From positions 1 to 26,039 of the forward strand of contig CAMYJY010000047.1 in assembly GCA_947258835.1 (NCBI GenBank): DNA of 26,039 nt. The letters are read 5' to 3'. The position numbers and the translations under genes are program-made. Position 1 is the first letter of the stretch, and each line of letters begins with the position of its first letter. Origin of the DNA: an uncultured Pirellulales bacterium. GTDB lineage: Bacteria > Planctomycetota > Planctomycetia > Pirellulales > Lacipirellulaceae. The notes beneath the pieces are model-generated. The model worked only from the letters and a program-made list of their open reading frames with translations, did no database searches and was not told where the DNA came from. Of the stretch, positions 1 to 7,349 are shown one piece after another.

Positions 1-760
1 TCCCATCCCGACAGCGGAAACCGCTGGCACGGTAGGTGGCTAGCGACTGCTCGTCAGCATCCAAAAAGTCGATGTCCAATGTCGGCAAGCGGGCCGGGTC
101 GACCACGGCAGCAGCACACCGAAACGACACCCAGGGTTCCCAAAGTCCTGGTGGGCGCAGTCGCGCGATCGCCTCCCAGTCGCCCGTCCCCTGGCTGATC
201 TTCAGCAGAAGTGAATTGGCCCCCTTCCGCAACTCGACGGGAATCACATCCTGGTCCAGGTAGCACGAGGTCTCGGTCGCATCGCGAAGGATTTCGACAC
301 CGTTGAGCCACGCACGCACCCCATCGTCGTGCCCCAACGCCAGCTGTACTTCCTGGTCCTCGTGGCAAACGATCTCGGTCCACGCGAACGCCACTGCTTG
401 TTCGGTGTTTCCGTGCCCGCGGAATGCCGTGCGGAAATCGATCACTGGCTGACGCCAACGTTGCCAGGCATATTCCTGTCCATCGTACTCGACTGGCGGT
501 CCCGGAACCAAGGACGCCTCATCAGCCGTAACAACGATGTCGACGCCACGCTCCGGTAGATCGCTGTCAGCATCGGGCTGAGGCAGTGGAAACGGCCCGA
601 CAAGCCACCAATCCGTTAACAGTACATTCCACTCAAAGTTGCCGGAGGGGCGGACGTCCGTAGCGGCGACCGCGCGGTTGATTCCGCAACCCAACAGGAC
701 GACAGCAAACAACAAGACAAGTTGAATGGCACGACGTGGGGGGCGACCCGGACAACGCAT
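1..760 (-). CDS. Partial secreted or lipoprotein-like protein, 5' part only
   Basis: An open frame starts with ATG at 758-760 and runs without a stop for 253 codons to the left edge, so the C-terminus lies outside the window. The N-terminus has several Arg residues, a hydrophobic stretch and LLGC, which fits a signal peptide with a lipobox (Cys about residue 25). The mature part contains WWLVGPFPLP, then HDDGVRAWLNGVEI and NSLLLKISQGTGDWEA. This pattern is typical of jelly-roll or PA14-like beta-sandwich domains that planctomycetes often attach to exported enzymes. No catalytic domain is visible in the part seen. Function is therefore unknown: it may be a carbohydrate-active or peptidase-associated exported protein. 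The reading frame is sure; the domain label is inference from motif style. Confidence 0.8.
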   Translation of the reverse strand, partial: MRCPGRPPRRAIQLVLLFAVVLLGCGINRAVAATDVRPSGNFEWNVLLTDWWLVGPFPLPQPDADSDLPERGVDIVVTADEASLVPGPPVEYDGQEYAWQRWRQPVIDFRTAFRGHGNTEQAVAFAWTEIVCHEDQEVQLALGHDDGVRAWLNGVEILRDATETSCYLDQDVIPVELRKGANSLLLKISQGTGDWEAIARLRPPGLWEPWVSFRCAAAVVDPARLPTLDIDFLDADEQSLATYRASGFRCRDG

Positions 761-780
761 GTCACGACTCCTTTACTTAA

Positions 781-878
781 AGTGAAAACAGGTCCACCTA
801 GTGCTGGCCAGTTGAGGCCGGAAAAGCCTACTCCATCCGCCTCTCAACCAGGTTTCTTGGTGAGCCGCCGCGGTGCGG
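781..878 (+). repeat. 98-bp dispersed repeat, copy 1
   Basis: This 98-base segment aligns without gaps to the reverse complement of 10285-10382, with about 80 of 98 identical bases by eye. The best conserved part is the centre, around GGCCGGAAAAGCC and ACTCCATCCGCC, and the end, GCCGCCGCGGTG. It lies between the partial lipoprotein gene, whose start is at 760, and the 3' end of yjbQ. It has no convincing coding potential. It is probably a non-autonomous dispersed element of this genome. Confidence 0.8.
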
Positions 879-942
879 AAACGGGGGTTGTTTTCTCGGG
901 CTTTACCGGCTTCATGGAGACCTCGTTTTCAGTTTGAGTCCT

Positions 943-1383
943 TTACGGCTCGGGTGTCCCCAAGATCGTCACCACAATGCGGCGCTGCCGCGGCTTGACG
1001 TCGCACTCCAGATGAAAGATCTGCTGCCACGTCCCCAACACCAACTGACCGCCGGCCAGCGGCACCGAGAGCGCGGGCCCCAACCACGTGGCCTGCAAAT
1101 GGGAATGCCCATTGCCGTCGTGCCAGGCCTGCTCGTGACCGTACTGGTCACTGGGGGGAATCAACCGATCCAGGAGCGCGGGCAAGTCACGCCGCAACCC
1201 CGGCTCAAACTCGATGGTCCCCAAACTGGCCGTGCTGCCCACATGGAACAGATGCACCACCCCCACCCACACCCCGCTCTGCTCCACCACCGCAGCCACC
1301 TGGGATGTGATGTCCTGCAGGTGCCCGTGGCCCGTGGTGGCCAGCTCGATTTCCGCCTGATAGGTCCCCGCCTGATCGGTCAT
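943..1383 (-). CDS. yjbQ: YjbQ/UPF0047 family protein
   Basis: This 146-residue protein matches the small UPF0047 (YjbQ) family in length and motifs. GTIEFEPGL lies in the middle, and NGHSHLQATWLGP with LGTWQQIFHLECD lies in the C-terminal half. The His-rich conserved site and LGTWQ signature are those of the trimeric family whose E. coli member has been linked to weak thiamine-phosphate synthase activity; the in vivo role is unsettled. The ATG at 1381-1383 is preceded on the minus strand by AAGGGCG at suitable spacing. The start is 35 bases after the topA stop, so the two genes are probably co-transcribed. Family assignment is firm; biochemical function is not. Confidence 0.9.
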   Translation of the reverse strand: MTDQAGTYQAEIELATTGHGHLQDITSQVAAVVEQSGVWVGVVHLFHVGSTASLGTIEFEPGLRRDLPALLDRLIPPSDQYGHEQAWHDGNGHSHLQATWLGPALSVPLAGGQLVLGTWQQIFHLECDVKPRQRRIVVTILGTPEP

Positions 1384-1418
1384 ACAGCACGCCCTTAACT
1401 GAAGCTCTTTGTGGTGGC

Positions 1419-4187
1419 CTACTTGTCGGTGGTCGACCTCTTTGTTGTCGATTTCTTCTTGGTGGCTTTTTTCTTGGGCGCGGCCTTCTTTTTGGCGGCT
1501 TTCTTCTTCGTTGCTTTCTTCTTGGCCGCTTTCTTCTTGGCCGCCTTTTTCTTGGGGGCTGGTCCCTTGGCGGCCTTCTCGGCCAGCAGGCTGACCGCCT
1601 CGTCAAAGGTAATTTCTTCAATCACCATCCCCTTGCGGAGCGAGAGGTTGGTGGTGCCGTCGGTAATATACGGGCCGTACCGACCATCCAAAATTTGCAC
1701 CGGCTTTTCCGTCACCGGCGAGGGCTGGTCAAACACTCTCAGCGGCTCTTTCTTGCTGGCTCCCCGCCCACGCGTTTTGGGCTGGGCCAAGAGCTCAAGG
1801 GCCTGAGCCAAACCGATGTCCAAGGGCGAGATGTCCGCCGGCAACGAGCGGGTTTCACTGCCACACTTGATGTAGGGACCATAACGACCATTGAAGGCCT
1901 GCACGGGCTGTCCACTGCGCGGATCTTCCTGCTCCTGCCCCTCCTTATCCTTGGTCGGCGGTAGCGGGGGATGATCGCCCAGGGTGCGTGGCAAGGTCAG
2001 CAGCTGGAGAGCCGTTTCTAAATCAATCTCTTGCGGATTCATCCCCTTCAGCAAACCGGCATTCTGAGGTTTTTCCTCATCTTCGGTGGAGCCGCGCTGG
2101 ACATACGGGCCAAAACGACCCGTTTTTAAGTAAACCGGCTTACCCGTCTCGGGACAGGTGCCCAAGGGCTCGTCCGCCAGCGCCGCTTGTTCCAGCAGCT
2201 GCAGGGCCGCCTCCAACGTCACCTCATCCGGCGGTGTCTCCTCGGGCAGCGAAGCCGTGCGATCTCCCTGTTCAATGTACGGCGAATAACGGCCCACACG
2301 GACGTATATCTCGGGACCGTCCTCAGGCTGGCCAATCAAAATCCGACTGATGGCCGCCGGATCGATCTCATCAATTTTGTTCTCCAGCTGCTGTTTCAGA
2401 CCGGGCACTCCATTGCCAAAATAAAATTTATCCAGGTACTCCACATGCCCCTGTTCCCCCCGGCTGATGGCATCCAAATCGTCCTCCATCTGGGCGGTAA
2501 ACTTATAATCCACCAAACCGCTGAGATTTTCCTCCAAGAGGGTCACCACGGAAAAAGCGACCCAGGTGGGGACCAGCGCGTTGGCCTTTTTAAACACGTA
2601 ATTTCGCGCCAAGATCGTATCGATAATGGAAGCGTACGTACTGGGCCGCCCAATCCCCCGCTCTTCCAAGGCCTTCGTCAGCGCCGCCTCACTAAACCGC
2701 CCCGGGGGCTGGGTGCTGTGCTCTTTCGGCTCCAAGGCCGTGCACTGCAACATCTCGCCGACCTCCAAGCTGGGCAAGGCTTTTTCCTGGTCGGCCAACT
2801 CCGCATTCGGATCGTCCGAGCCCTCCACATAAGCCCGCAGATAACCGGGAAAATCAATTGTCTTGCCACTTACCTGAAAGACGCATCCCTCCCCCTCCAG
2901 GGAGACCACGATCCGTCGTCCCCGCGCATTGGCCATCTGGCTGGCAATCGTGCGTTTCCAGATCAAATCGAAGAGACGAAACTCATCCGTGTTCAGCTTG
3001 TTCTTCATCACCTCCGGCAATTCAAACGGATGGCCGGCCGGGCGGATCGCCTCGTGCGCCTCCTGCGCATTCTTAACCTTCGACTTATAAACCCGCGGCT
3101 CGGCCGGCAGGTAGTCGGCCCCATAATTGGCATCCACCAGCTGCCGTGCATCCTCCACCGCGACCTGGGCCAAATTGGTGGAGTCGGTACGCATGTAGGT
3201 AATGTGGCCGTTTTCATACAGGCTTTGGGCGACTTGCATCGTCCGCCGCGCGGTAAAGCCCAGCTTCCGGTTGGCCTCCTGCTGCAGGGTACTGGTGGTA
3301 AAGGGCGGATAGGGCTTGGTGGTGTAGGGCTTGTCTTCGATGGCGGCCACCCGGAATTCGCCCGACTGAATTCGCGCCGCCAAGGCCTGCGCGGACGTAG
3401 CGTCCAGCAACATCAGCTCTGGATTTTTTAAACGCCCGGTGGTGGAATCAAAATCTTTCCCCGAGGGAATTTTTTTGCCCTCCACCGACTGCAACGGCGC
3501 GTCCAAGGCCTGGCCATTGGACTTGGCAAACGTCCCCCACAAGTCCCACCAAGTGCCCGACACAAAGGCCATCCGCTCGCGTTCTCGCCCCACAATCAAA
3601 CGCACCGCCACACTCTGGACCCGCCCCGCGGAAAGCCGCGGCCGGACCTTCCGCCATAGCAGGGGCGAAACCTCATAGCCAAACAGACGGTCGAGAATGC
3701 GACGCGTTTCCTGAGCCCGCACCAACCCCTCGTCCACCTCGCGGGGCCCCGCCAAGGAGGCTTGGATGGCATCCTTGGTGATCTCATGAAATACCAAACG
3801 GTGCACGGGCACCTTGGGCTTTAACAACTCCAACAAATGCCAACTGATCGCCTCTCCCTCACGGTCTTCGTCCGTGGCCAAATAGAGGGCATCCGACTTC
3901 TTCAGCTCATCTTTGAGCAGCTTGATTTGCTTCGACTTCCCCGGAGGCACGACATAGATGGGTGTGAACTTGTCGTTGACATTGACCCCCAAATTCGACC
4001 ACGGCTCGCCCTTGTACTTGGCGGGAATCTGTTTGGCACCCTGGGGCAAATCGCGAACATGCCCAATACTCGCCTGCACGCGAAAACCGGGCCCCAGGTA
4101 TTTACCAATCGTCCTGGCCTTCGCTGGCGATTCGACGATTACCAGGGATTGGGTGGCCTTCGCAGGGGAAGATTTCTTCTTGGCCAT
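1419..4187 (-). CDS. topA: DNA topoisomerase I (type IA) with Lys-rich tail
   Basis: This 922-residue protein relaxes negatively supercoiled DNA by breaking and rejoining one strand. The N-terminal Toprim domain has VIVESPAKA with Glu19 and the acidic motif TDEDREGE at about 105-112. SAGRVQSVAVRLI follows near 186. The active-site tyrosine is in ITYMRTDS (about Tyr331). The C-terminus has no four-Cys zinc fingers. It carries four GRYGPYI-type topoisomerase C-terminal repeats, followed by a tail of KKKAA-like pentads that probably binds DNA nonspecifically, as in actinobacterial enzymes. The ATG at 4187 has AGAGGA just upstream. yjbQ follows by 35 bases. The large open frame on the opposite strand across 2187-3431 is a composition shadow. 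Confidence 0.97.
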   Translation of the reverse strand: MAKKKSSPAKATQSLVIVESPAKARTIGKYLGPGFRVQASIGHVRDLPQGAKQIPAKYKGEPWSNLGVNVNDKFTPIYVVPPGKSKQIKLLKDELKKSDALYLATDEDREGEAISWHLLELLKPKVPVHRLVFHEITKDAIQASLAGPREVDEGLVRAQETRRILDRLFGYEVSPLLWRKVRPRLSAGRVQSVAVRLIVGRERERMAFVSGTWWDLWGTFAKSNGQALDAPLQSVEGKKIPSGKDFDSTTGRLKNPELMLLDATSAQALAARIQSGEFRVAAIEDKPYTTKPYPPFTTSTLQQEANRKLGFTARRTMQVAQSLYENGHITYMRTDSTNLAQVAVEDARQLVDANYGADYLPAEPRVYKSKVKNAQEAHEAIRPAGHPFELPEVMKNKLNTDEFRLFDLIWKRTIASQMANARGRRIVVSLEGEGCVFQVSGKTIDFPGYLRAYVEGSDDPNAELADQEKALPSLEVGEMLQCTALEPKEHSTQPPGRFSEAALTKALEERGIGRPSTYASIIDTILARNYVFKKANALVPTWVAFSVVTLLEENLSGLVDYKFTAQMEDDLDAISRGEQGHVEYLDKFYFGNGVPGLKQQLENKIDEIDPAAISRILIGQPEDGPEIYVRVGRYSPYIEQGDRTASLPEETPPDEVTLEAALQLLEQAALADEPLGTCPETGKPVYLKTGRFGPYVQRGSTEDEEKPQNAGLLKGMNPQEIDLETALQLLTLPRTLGDHPPLPPTKDKEGQEQEDPRSGQPVQAFNGRYGPYIKCGSETRSLPADISPLDIGLAQALELLAQPKTRGRGASKKEPLRVFDQPSPVTEKPVQILDGRYGPYITDGTTNLSLRKGMVIEEITFDEAVSLLAEKAAKGPAPKKKAAKKKAAKKKATKKKAAKKKAAPKKKATKKKSTTKRSTTDK
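1463..1557 (-). repeat. 15-bp-period repeats encoding the TopA Lys-rich tail
   Basis: About six imperfect 15-base units, read on the plus strand as variants of GCCGCTTTCTTCTTG, encode KKKAA pentads at the C-terminus of TopA. Units differ at synonymous and conservative sites, so this is an older, diverged tandem array rather than a recent expansion. Confidence 0.8.
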
Positions 4188-4248
4188 ATTTCCTCTTGCC
4201 GCGCTCGTTGGGCATGATCTGGGTGTTGCTGAGAACTAACAGAGCCTA

Positions 4249-4311
4249 TCCCAAAACCGCACTGGAAGTCTCCAGCGGCGGAAAAGATGGCAGTACCTGA
4301 CGGTTTTGGGA
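4249..4311. repeat. 63-bp inverted-repeat element with 11-bp arms
   Basis: The arms TCCCAAAACCG (4249-4259) and CGGTTTTGGGA (4301-4311) are perfect inverted repeats. The interior contains a smaller hairpin, CTGGA-AGTC-TCCAG, at 4262-4275. The element lies 62 bases upstream of the topA start. It may be a small non-autonomous mobile element, an insertion-sequence remnant or an RNA hairpin in the topA leader. The sequence cannot decide between these. Confidence 0.6.
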
Positions 4312-4450
4312 CGTGCACTAGGTTATGGGCCCACGTCGTCCCCCCCCTGTAATAATGAATTCCGTAGGACATCGCAAGTTACGCAAGCCTGTCCTCCACC
4401 CCGCAGGCCTGTCCCCCATCCCCCAAGCCAGCCCCCACGACCGATTGGGA

Positions 4451-4478
4451 TTGCATTTACTGCCATCTCACATAGAAT
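4451..4478 (+). promoter_or_regulatory. Weak promoter candidate for the PpiD-like gene
   Basis: TTGCAT (4451-4456) and TAGAAT (4473-4478) are 16 bases apart. The -10 box matches the sigma-70 consensus at five of six bases, the -35 box at only three. The distance to the ATG at 4679 would give a leader of about 190 bases. Confidence 0.25.
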
Positions 4479-4678
4479 CAGGACCCTGGTTTCTCTGTTC
4501 TGGCGAAACCATCAACCATTACTGCCGTACAGGCCCGGCTGTCAAGTCCTGCCGCCCGGCCGCAGCCCCGCCGTGCGACTCACGGTGAACATTGTAACTT
4601 TTGCGCAACATGGAGCGGCCACCGGGAGTGCCCCTCCGAGCCGTTGCCCGCTGTGAACCCGCCGCTGTAGGAAACTTT

Positions 4679-6982
4679 ATGGCCAGTCCATTTTACTACT
4701 TCCGCAAACACCAGAAGGTCTTTTTGGCCGTGGCGGCCGTGCTGGCCATGGTGGTCTTTGTGTTTGCCGACCTGTTGACCAGTGCCATCTCCACGCGGGG
4801 GAGGGACCCGCGGCAATCGCTGACGGTGGCCCGCTGGGACGGGGGCTCGATGAGCGGCCAGGAACTCGGCAGCTTGGTCCGACGCCGACTATTTATTAGT
4901 CGGTTCCTGCTGGAAATCGCGCAAACGGGAGCCCGCCGACTGATGGAGAATGGTGGGACCCCGCTGGAACCCAGCGTGCCGAACTTTATCGTCCCCCGAA
5001 ATACCCCGCTGGCTCAGATCCATAGCGATTGCATCAGCACGCGTGTGCTCTCGCAACTGGCGGAAGCAGCCGGCATGTTTGTGGCAGATGACCAAATCAA
5101 CAACTACCTGCGGCAGATGAGTTTTGGCCAACTGAGCGGAACCGAAATTGCAAACCTGCTCCGCGAGGGAAACTCGGCCAGTGGACGTCAGGCAGAAGCC
5201 ATGCTGTTTGGCGGGCTGCAAGAAATGCTGCTCGCCAATAGCTTTCTCGCCAGCTACTCCTCCACCCTCGAATGCGTGACTCCAGAGCAGCGGTGGCAAG
5301 ATTGGCGGCGGGTTAACGAGCGGATTGCCGTGGAGGCAGCCATCCTACCGGCCTCCCAATTCCTGCCCCAAACGGATTCCCCCACGGAGATGCAACTGAC
5401 GGAATTTTATGAAGAGTTCAAGGACAACGTGGCCGGACAAAAACAGCTGGTGGTGGGTCGCCCCCTGCCCTCCCCCACCCCGGGTTTCCGTGAACCGCGA
5501 CGGGTCCAGCTGCAGTACCTGCTGGCGGATGTGGCCGCGCACACCCAGAAGCTCCTGGACAGCATTACGGCAGAGGAAATTGAGGATTATTATCAGCGGA
5601 ACAAGCGGTCGATGTTTGTCCAACAGGAGTCTTCCGAAACTGCGGAGACTTCCCCGGACACGCTCACGATGGACGAAATGAGTCAGGACGAAGCTGACGA
5701 AGAAGAAACTGACGAAGAAGAAACTGACGAAACAGGCGCTGACGACGAAACAAGCGCTGACTCCGACTTAAACCAACCTGCCGCAGGCGATCCGGAGGGA
5801 GACGATCAACCGGCACAGCAAGATCCCCAGGGAGATGAGCAGCCTGAGGCATCCGGAGAACCTGCAGCGGCGCTTGAGTCGGGGGCCAACCCCTTCCGGT
5901 TGGTGGCGCTGGCGGATGAGGATGACGAAGAGGCCGCACAAGACGGTGAGGCCGCAGCGGAAGCTCCAGAGGATGCAGTTGAGCTTGAGGACGAAGCCGA
6001 GCTTGCATTTGTACCGCTGGCCGAAGTTCGCGATTCCATCCTCCGCAATCTGGCCCGAGAAAAGGCCGTCGTCCAGCTCGAGGCCCTGGTGGACAAGGCC
6101 AACGCACAGCTGGACCGGGAATACCAGCCCTATGGATTGCGGGTGGCCGAATCCCAAGAGTCCCAGCAGGCGCCGCCGGCCCCACCGGAAAACCTAGCGG
6201 ATCTGGGTGCGCTGGCCCGCGAAACGGGCCTGCTCCATGAACAAACCGTACTGCTCTCGCAGCCAGCTTTGGCGGACACCTTTGTGGGCAAGGCCACCGA
6301 TGCCCAAAACCAACGCCTGAGCGTGGTCCAGGCGGCCTTTAGCAACTTGGCCCTTTACGAACCGTTCCGGGCCAGAGATTTGGATGGTAATTGGTACCTG
6401 GTCGTCAAAATCGAAGACGTACCCACCCGCGTGCCACCGCTGGAGGAAATCCGCGACCAAGTGACGGAGGCCTGGAAAGAACGCGAGGCGGCCCGCCTCG
6501 CCCTGGAGACGGCGGAGGAACTGGCTACGGCAGCGGCGGCCTCAGGTAAAACGCTGGACCTGTTTTTGGAGAACCAGCCCTATGAGGTGGTTACGACAGA
6601 CCTGTTCAGCTGGCTGACTTTTGGCGCCATCCCCCTCGAATACCAACCGCGCCCACCGCAGTTGGGTGAGGCGCCCCCTCTGATCGCGGTCGGCGTGGAC
6701 TTCATGACCAAGGTCTTTGCCCTGCAGCCTGACACCGTGGCGTCCGTGCTGAACCACGACCAGACGCAAGCCTTCGTGCTGCGGCTGGCCAGCCGCGAAC
6801 AGTCGTTGGACCAACTGCGCCAGCAATTTCTCGCCGACGACAATAATTCGGCGGCTGGTTACGTCATGTCCCAGTTGCGTTTCCGCACGGCACAGCAGGC
6901 CCTCACCGAACAGCTCAGGCAGCAGGTCCATCTGGATATTGAGGGGCTGGAAGAATACGCGGGTCGCACCCAACGCAGGTAA
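4679..6982 (+). CDS. Membrane-anchored PpiD/SurA-like folding factor
   Basis: The 767-residue product starts with a short cationic segment, then one membrane helix (about residues 14-35, VFLAVAAVLAMVVFVFADLL), and the rest probably lies outside the membrane. This layout resembles PpiD: N-terminal anchor, SurA_N-like helical region, a parvulin-like region and a helical C-terminal region. Residues about 337-445 form a very acidic low-complexity insert (repeated DEEET and Ala/Asp/Glu/Gln stretches). The part near residues 570-660 (ANAQLDREYQPYGL, TFVGKATDAQ, GNWYLVVKIEDV) resembles the C-terminal half of PpiD proteins; a canonical PPIC active site is not obvious. The ATG at 4679 follows TAGGAA. 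The last codons and TAA lie inside an inverted-repeat element, so the native C-terminus may have been altered. The folding role is inference. Confidence 0.75.
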   Translation: MASPFYYFRKHQKVFLAVAAVLAMVVFVFADLLTSAISTRGRDPRQSLTVARWDGGSMSGQELGSLVRRRLFISRFLLEIAQTGARRLMENGGTPLEPSVPNFIVPRNTPLAQIHSDCISTRVLSQLAEAAGMFVADDQINNYLRQMSFGQLSGTEIANLLREGNSASGRQAEAMLFGGLQEMLLANSFLASYSSTLECVTPEQRWQDWRRVNERIAVEAAILPASQFLPQTDSPTEMQLTEFYEEFKDNVAGQKQLVVGRPLPSPTPGFREPRRVQLQYLLADVAAHTQKLLDSITAEEIEDYYQRNKRSMFVQQESSETAETSPDTLTMDEMSQDEADEEETDEEETDETGADDETSADSDLNQPAAGDPEGDDQPAQQDPQGDEQPEASGEPAAALESGANPFRLVALADEDDEEAAQDGEAAAEAPEDAVELEDEAELAFVPLAEVRDSILRNLAREKAVVQLEALVDKANAQLDREYQPYGLRVAESQESQQAPPAPPENLADLGALARETGLLHEQTVLLSQPALADTFVGKATDAQNQRLSVVQAAFSNLALYEPFRARDLDGNWYLVVKIEDVPTRVPPLEEIRDQVTEAWKEREAARLALETAEELATAAAASGKTLDLFLENQPYEVVTTDLFSWLTFGAIPLEYQPRPPQLGEAPPLIAVGVDFMTKVFALQPDTVASVLNHDQTQAFVLRLASREQSLDQLRQQFLADDNNSAAGYVMSQLRFRTAQQALTEQLRQQVHLDIEGLEEYAGRTQRR
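5696..5740 (+). repeat. 15-bp tandem repeat in the acidic insert
   Basis: Two identical units GACGAAGAAGAAACT (5696-5710 and 5711-5725) are followed by a diverged third, GACGAAACAGGCGCT. They encode DEEET pentads in the PpiD-like protein. The array keeps the reading frame. Confidence 0.85.
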
Positions 6983-7234
6983 CGATTTTTTCCAGCAGAA
7001 AAGGATTTCCTGCGTCATTCCCGGCGCCACTGACCGTCATTCCCGCGCAGGCGGGAATCCATAAAGTACGAACGCCTTTCCGAGTGCCTGGATTCCCGCC
7101 TGCGCGGGAATGACTGGGCGGGCGAAGTCGCGAAAGCTTGCTGGAGCGTAACGCCTGGATTCCCGCCTGCGCGGGAATGACGGGACCCCCCCCAATACCG
7201 CCACTGAAATCGTTACCAGCGTTGGGTACCACCC
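6961..7234. mobile_element. MITE-like inverted-repeat element, copy 1
   Basis: The left end (6961-6989) and right end (7207-7234) are imperfect inverted repeats built around ACCCAACGCTGGTAACGAT. Inside are three copies of a 20-base palindrome, ATTCCCGC-4-GCGGGAAT, at 7039-7058 (forward), 7092-7111 and 7159-7178 (both reversed). Together the parts look like a non-autonomous element or a REP-type cluster with defined ends. The left end overlaps the final codons of the PpiD-like gene, and its GGTAACG supplies the TAA stop at 6980-6982. A second copy is at 12841-13040. Translations of such palindromes (VIPAQAGIQ and similar) commonly appear as spurious proteins. Confidence 0.8.
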
Positions 7235-7251
7235 GCGGCGACAAACAGGAA

Positions 7252-7303
7252 TTTATGTTTCGTTCGTTGATTCGTTGTTTCCGTTGTTTCGTCGTGGTTC
7301 AAA
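7252..7303 (+). repeat. Partial copy of the GAACCACAACGAA repeat family
   Basis: TTCCGTTGTTTCGTCGTGG and its flanks at 7277-7303 are repeated at 14538-14563. The part upstream (CGTT-GATTCGT) is also shared, with a 9-base length difference. This copy has only the right arm of the inverted repeat found complete at 14472-14560 and 21767-21840. It lies just past the 3' end of glgB. Confidence 0.7.
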
Positions 7304-7349
7304 ACTCTCAGCAACCAAACCTGGGATAAACCGCAACCTGCGTGGGGCG

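Larger units (their letters stand above)
4188..4678. other. Divergent intergenic region topA / PpiD-like gene
   Basis: The 491 bases between the two divergent starts contain no supported gene. They hold an inverted repeat (4249-4311), a C-rich stretch around 4385-4440 and a weak plus-strand promoter candidate (4451-4478). A possible in-frame extension of the PpiD-like protein back to 4601 is unlikely, because its sequence is not protein-like and the downstream ATG is followed at once by a membrane anchor. Confidence 0.6.

Noticed and set aside
2187..3431. 414-codon open frame on the plus strand opposite topA
   Set aside because: It is fully antisense to a clear topA, has no domain or ribosome site, and is explained by GC-rich codon usage.
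6961..7234. CRISPR array
   Set aside because: The three palindromes are not regularly spaced, change orientation, are only 20 bases long, and no cas gene is near.
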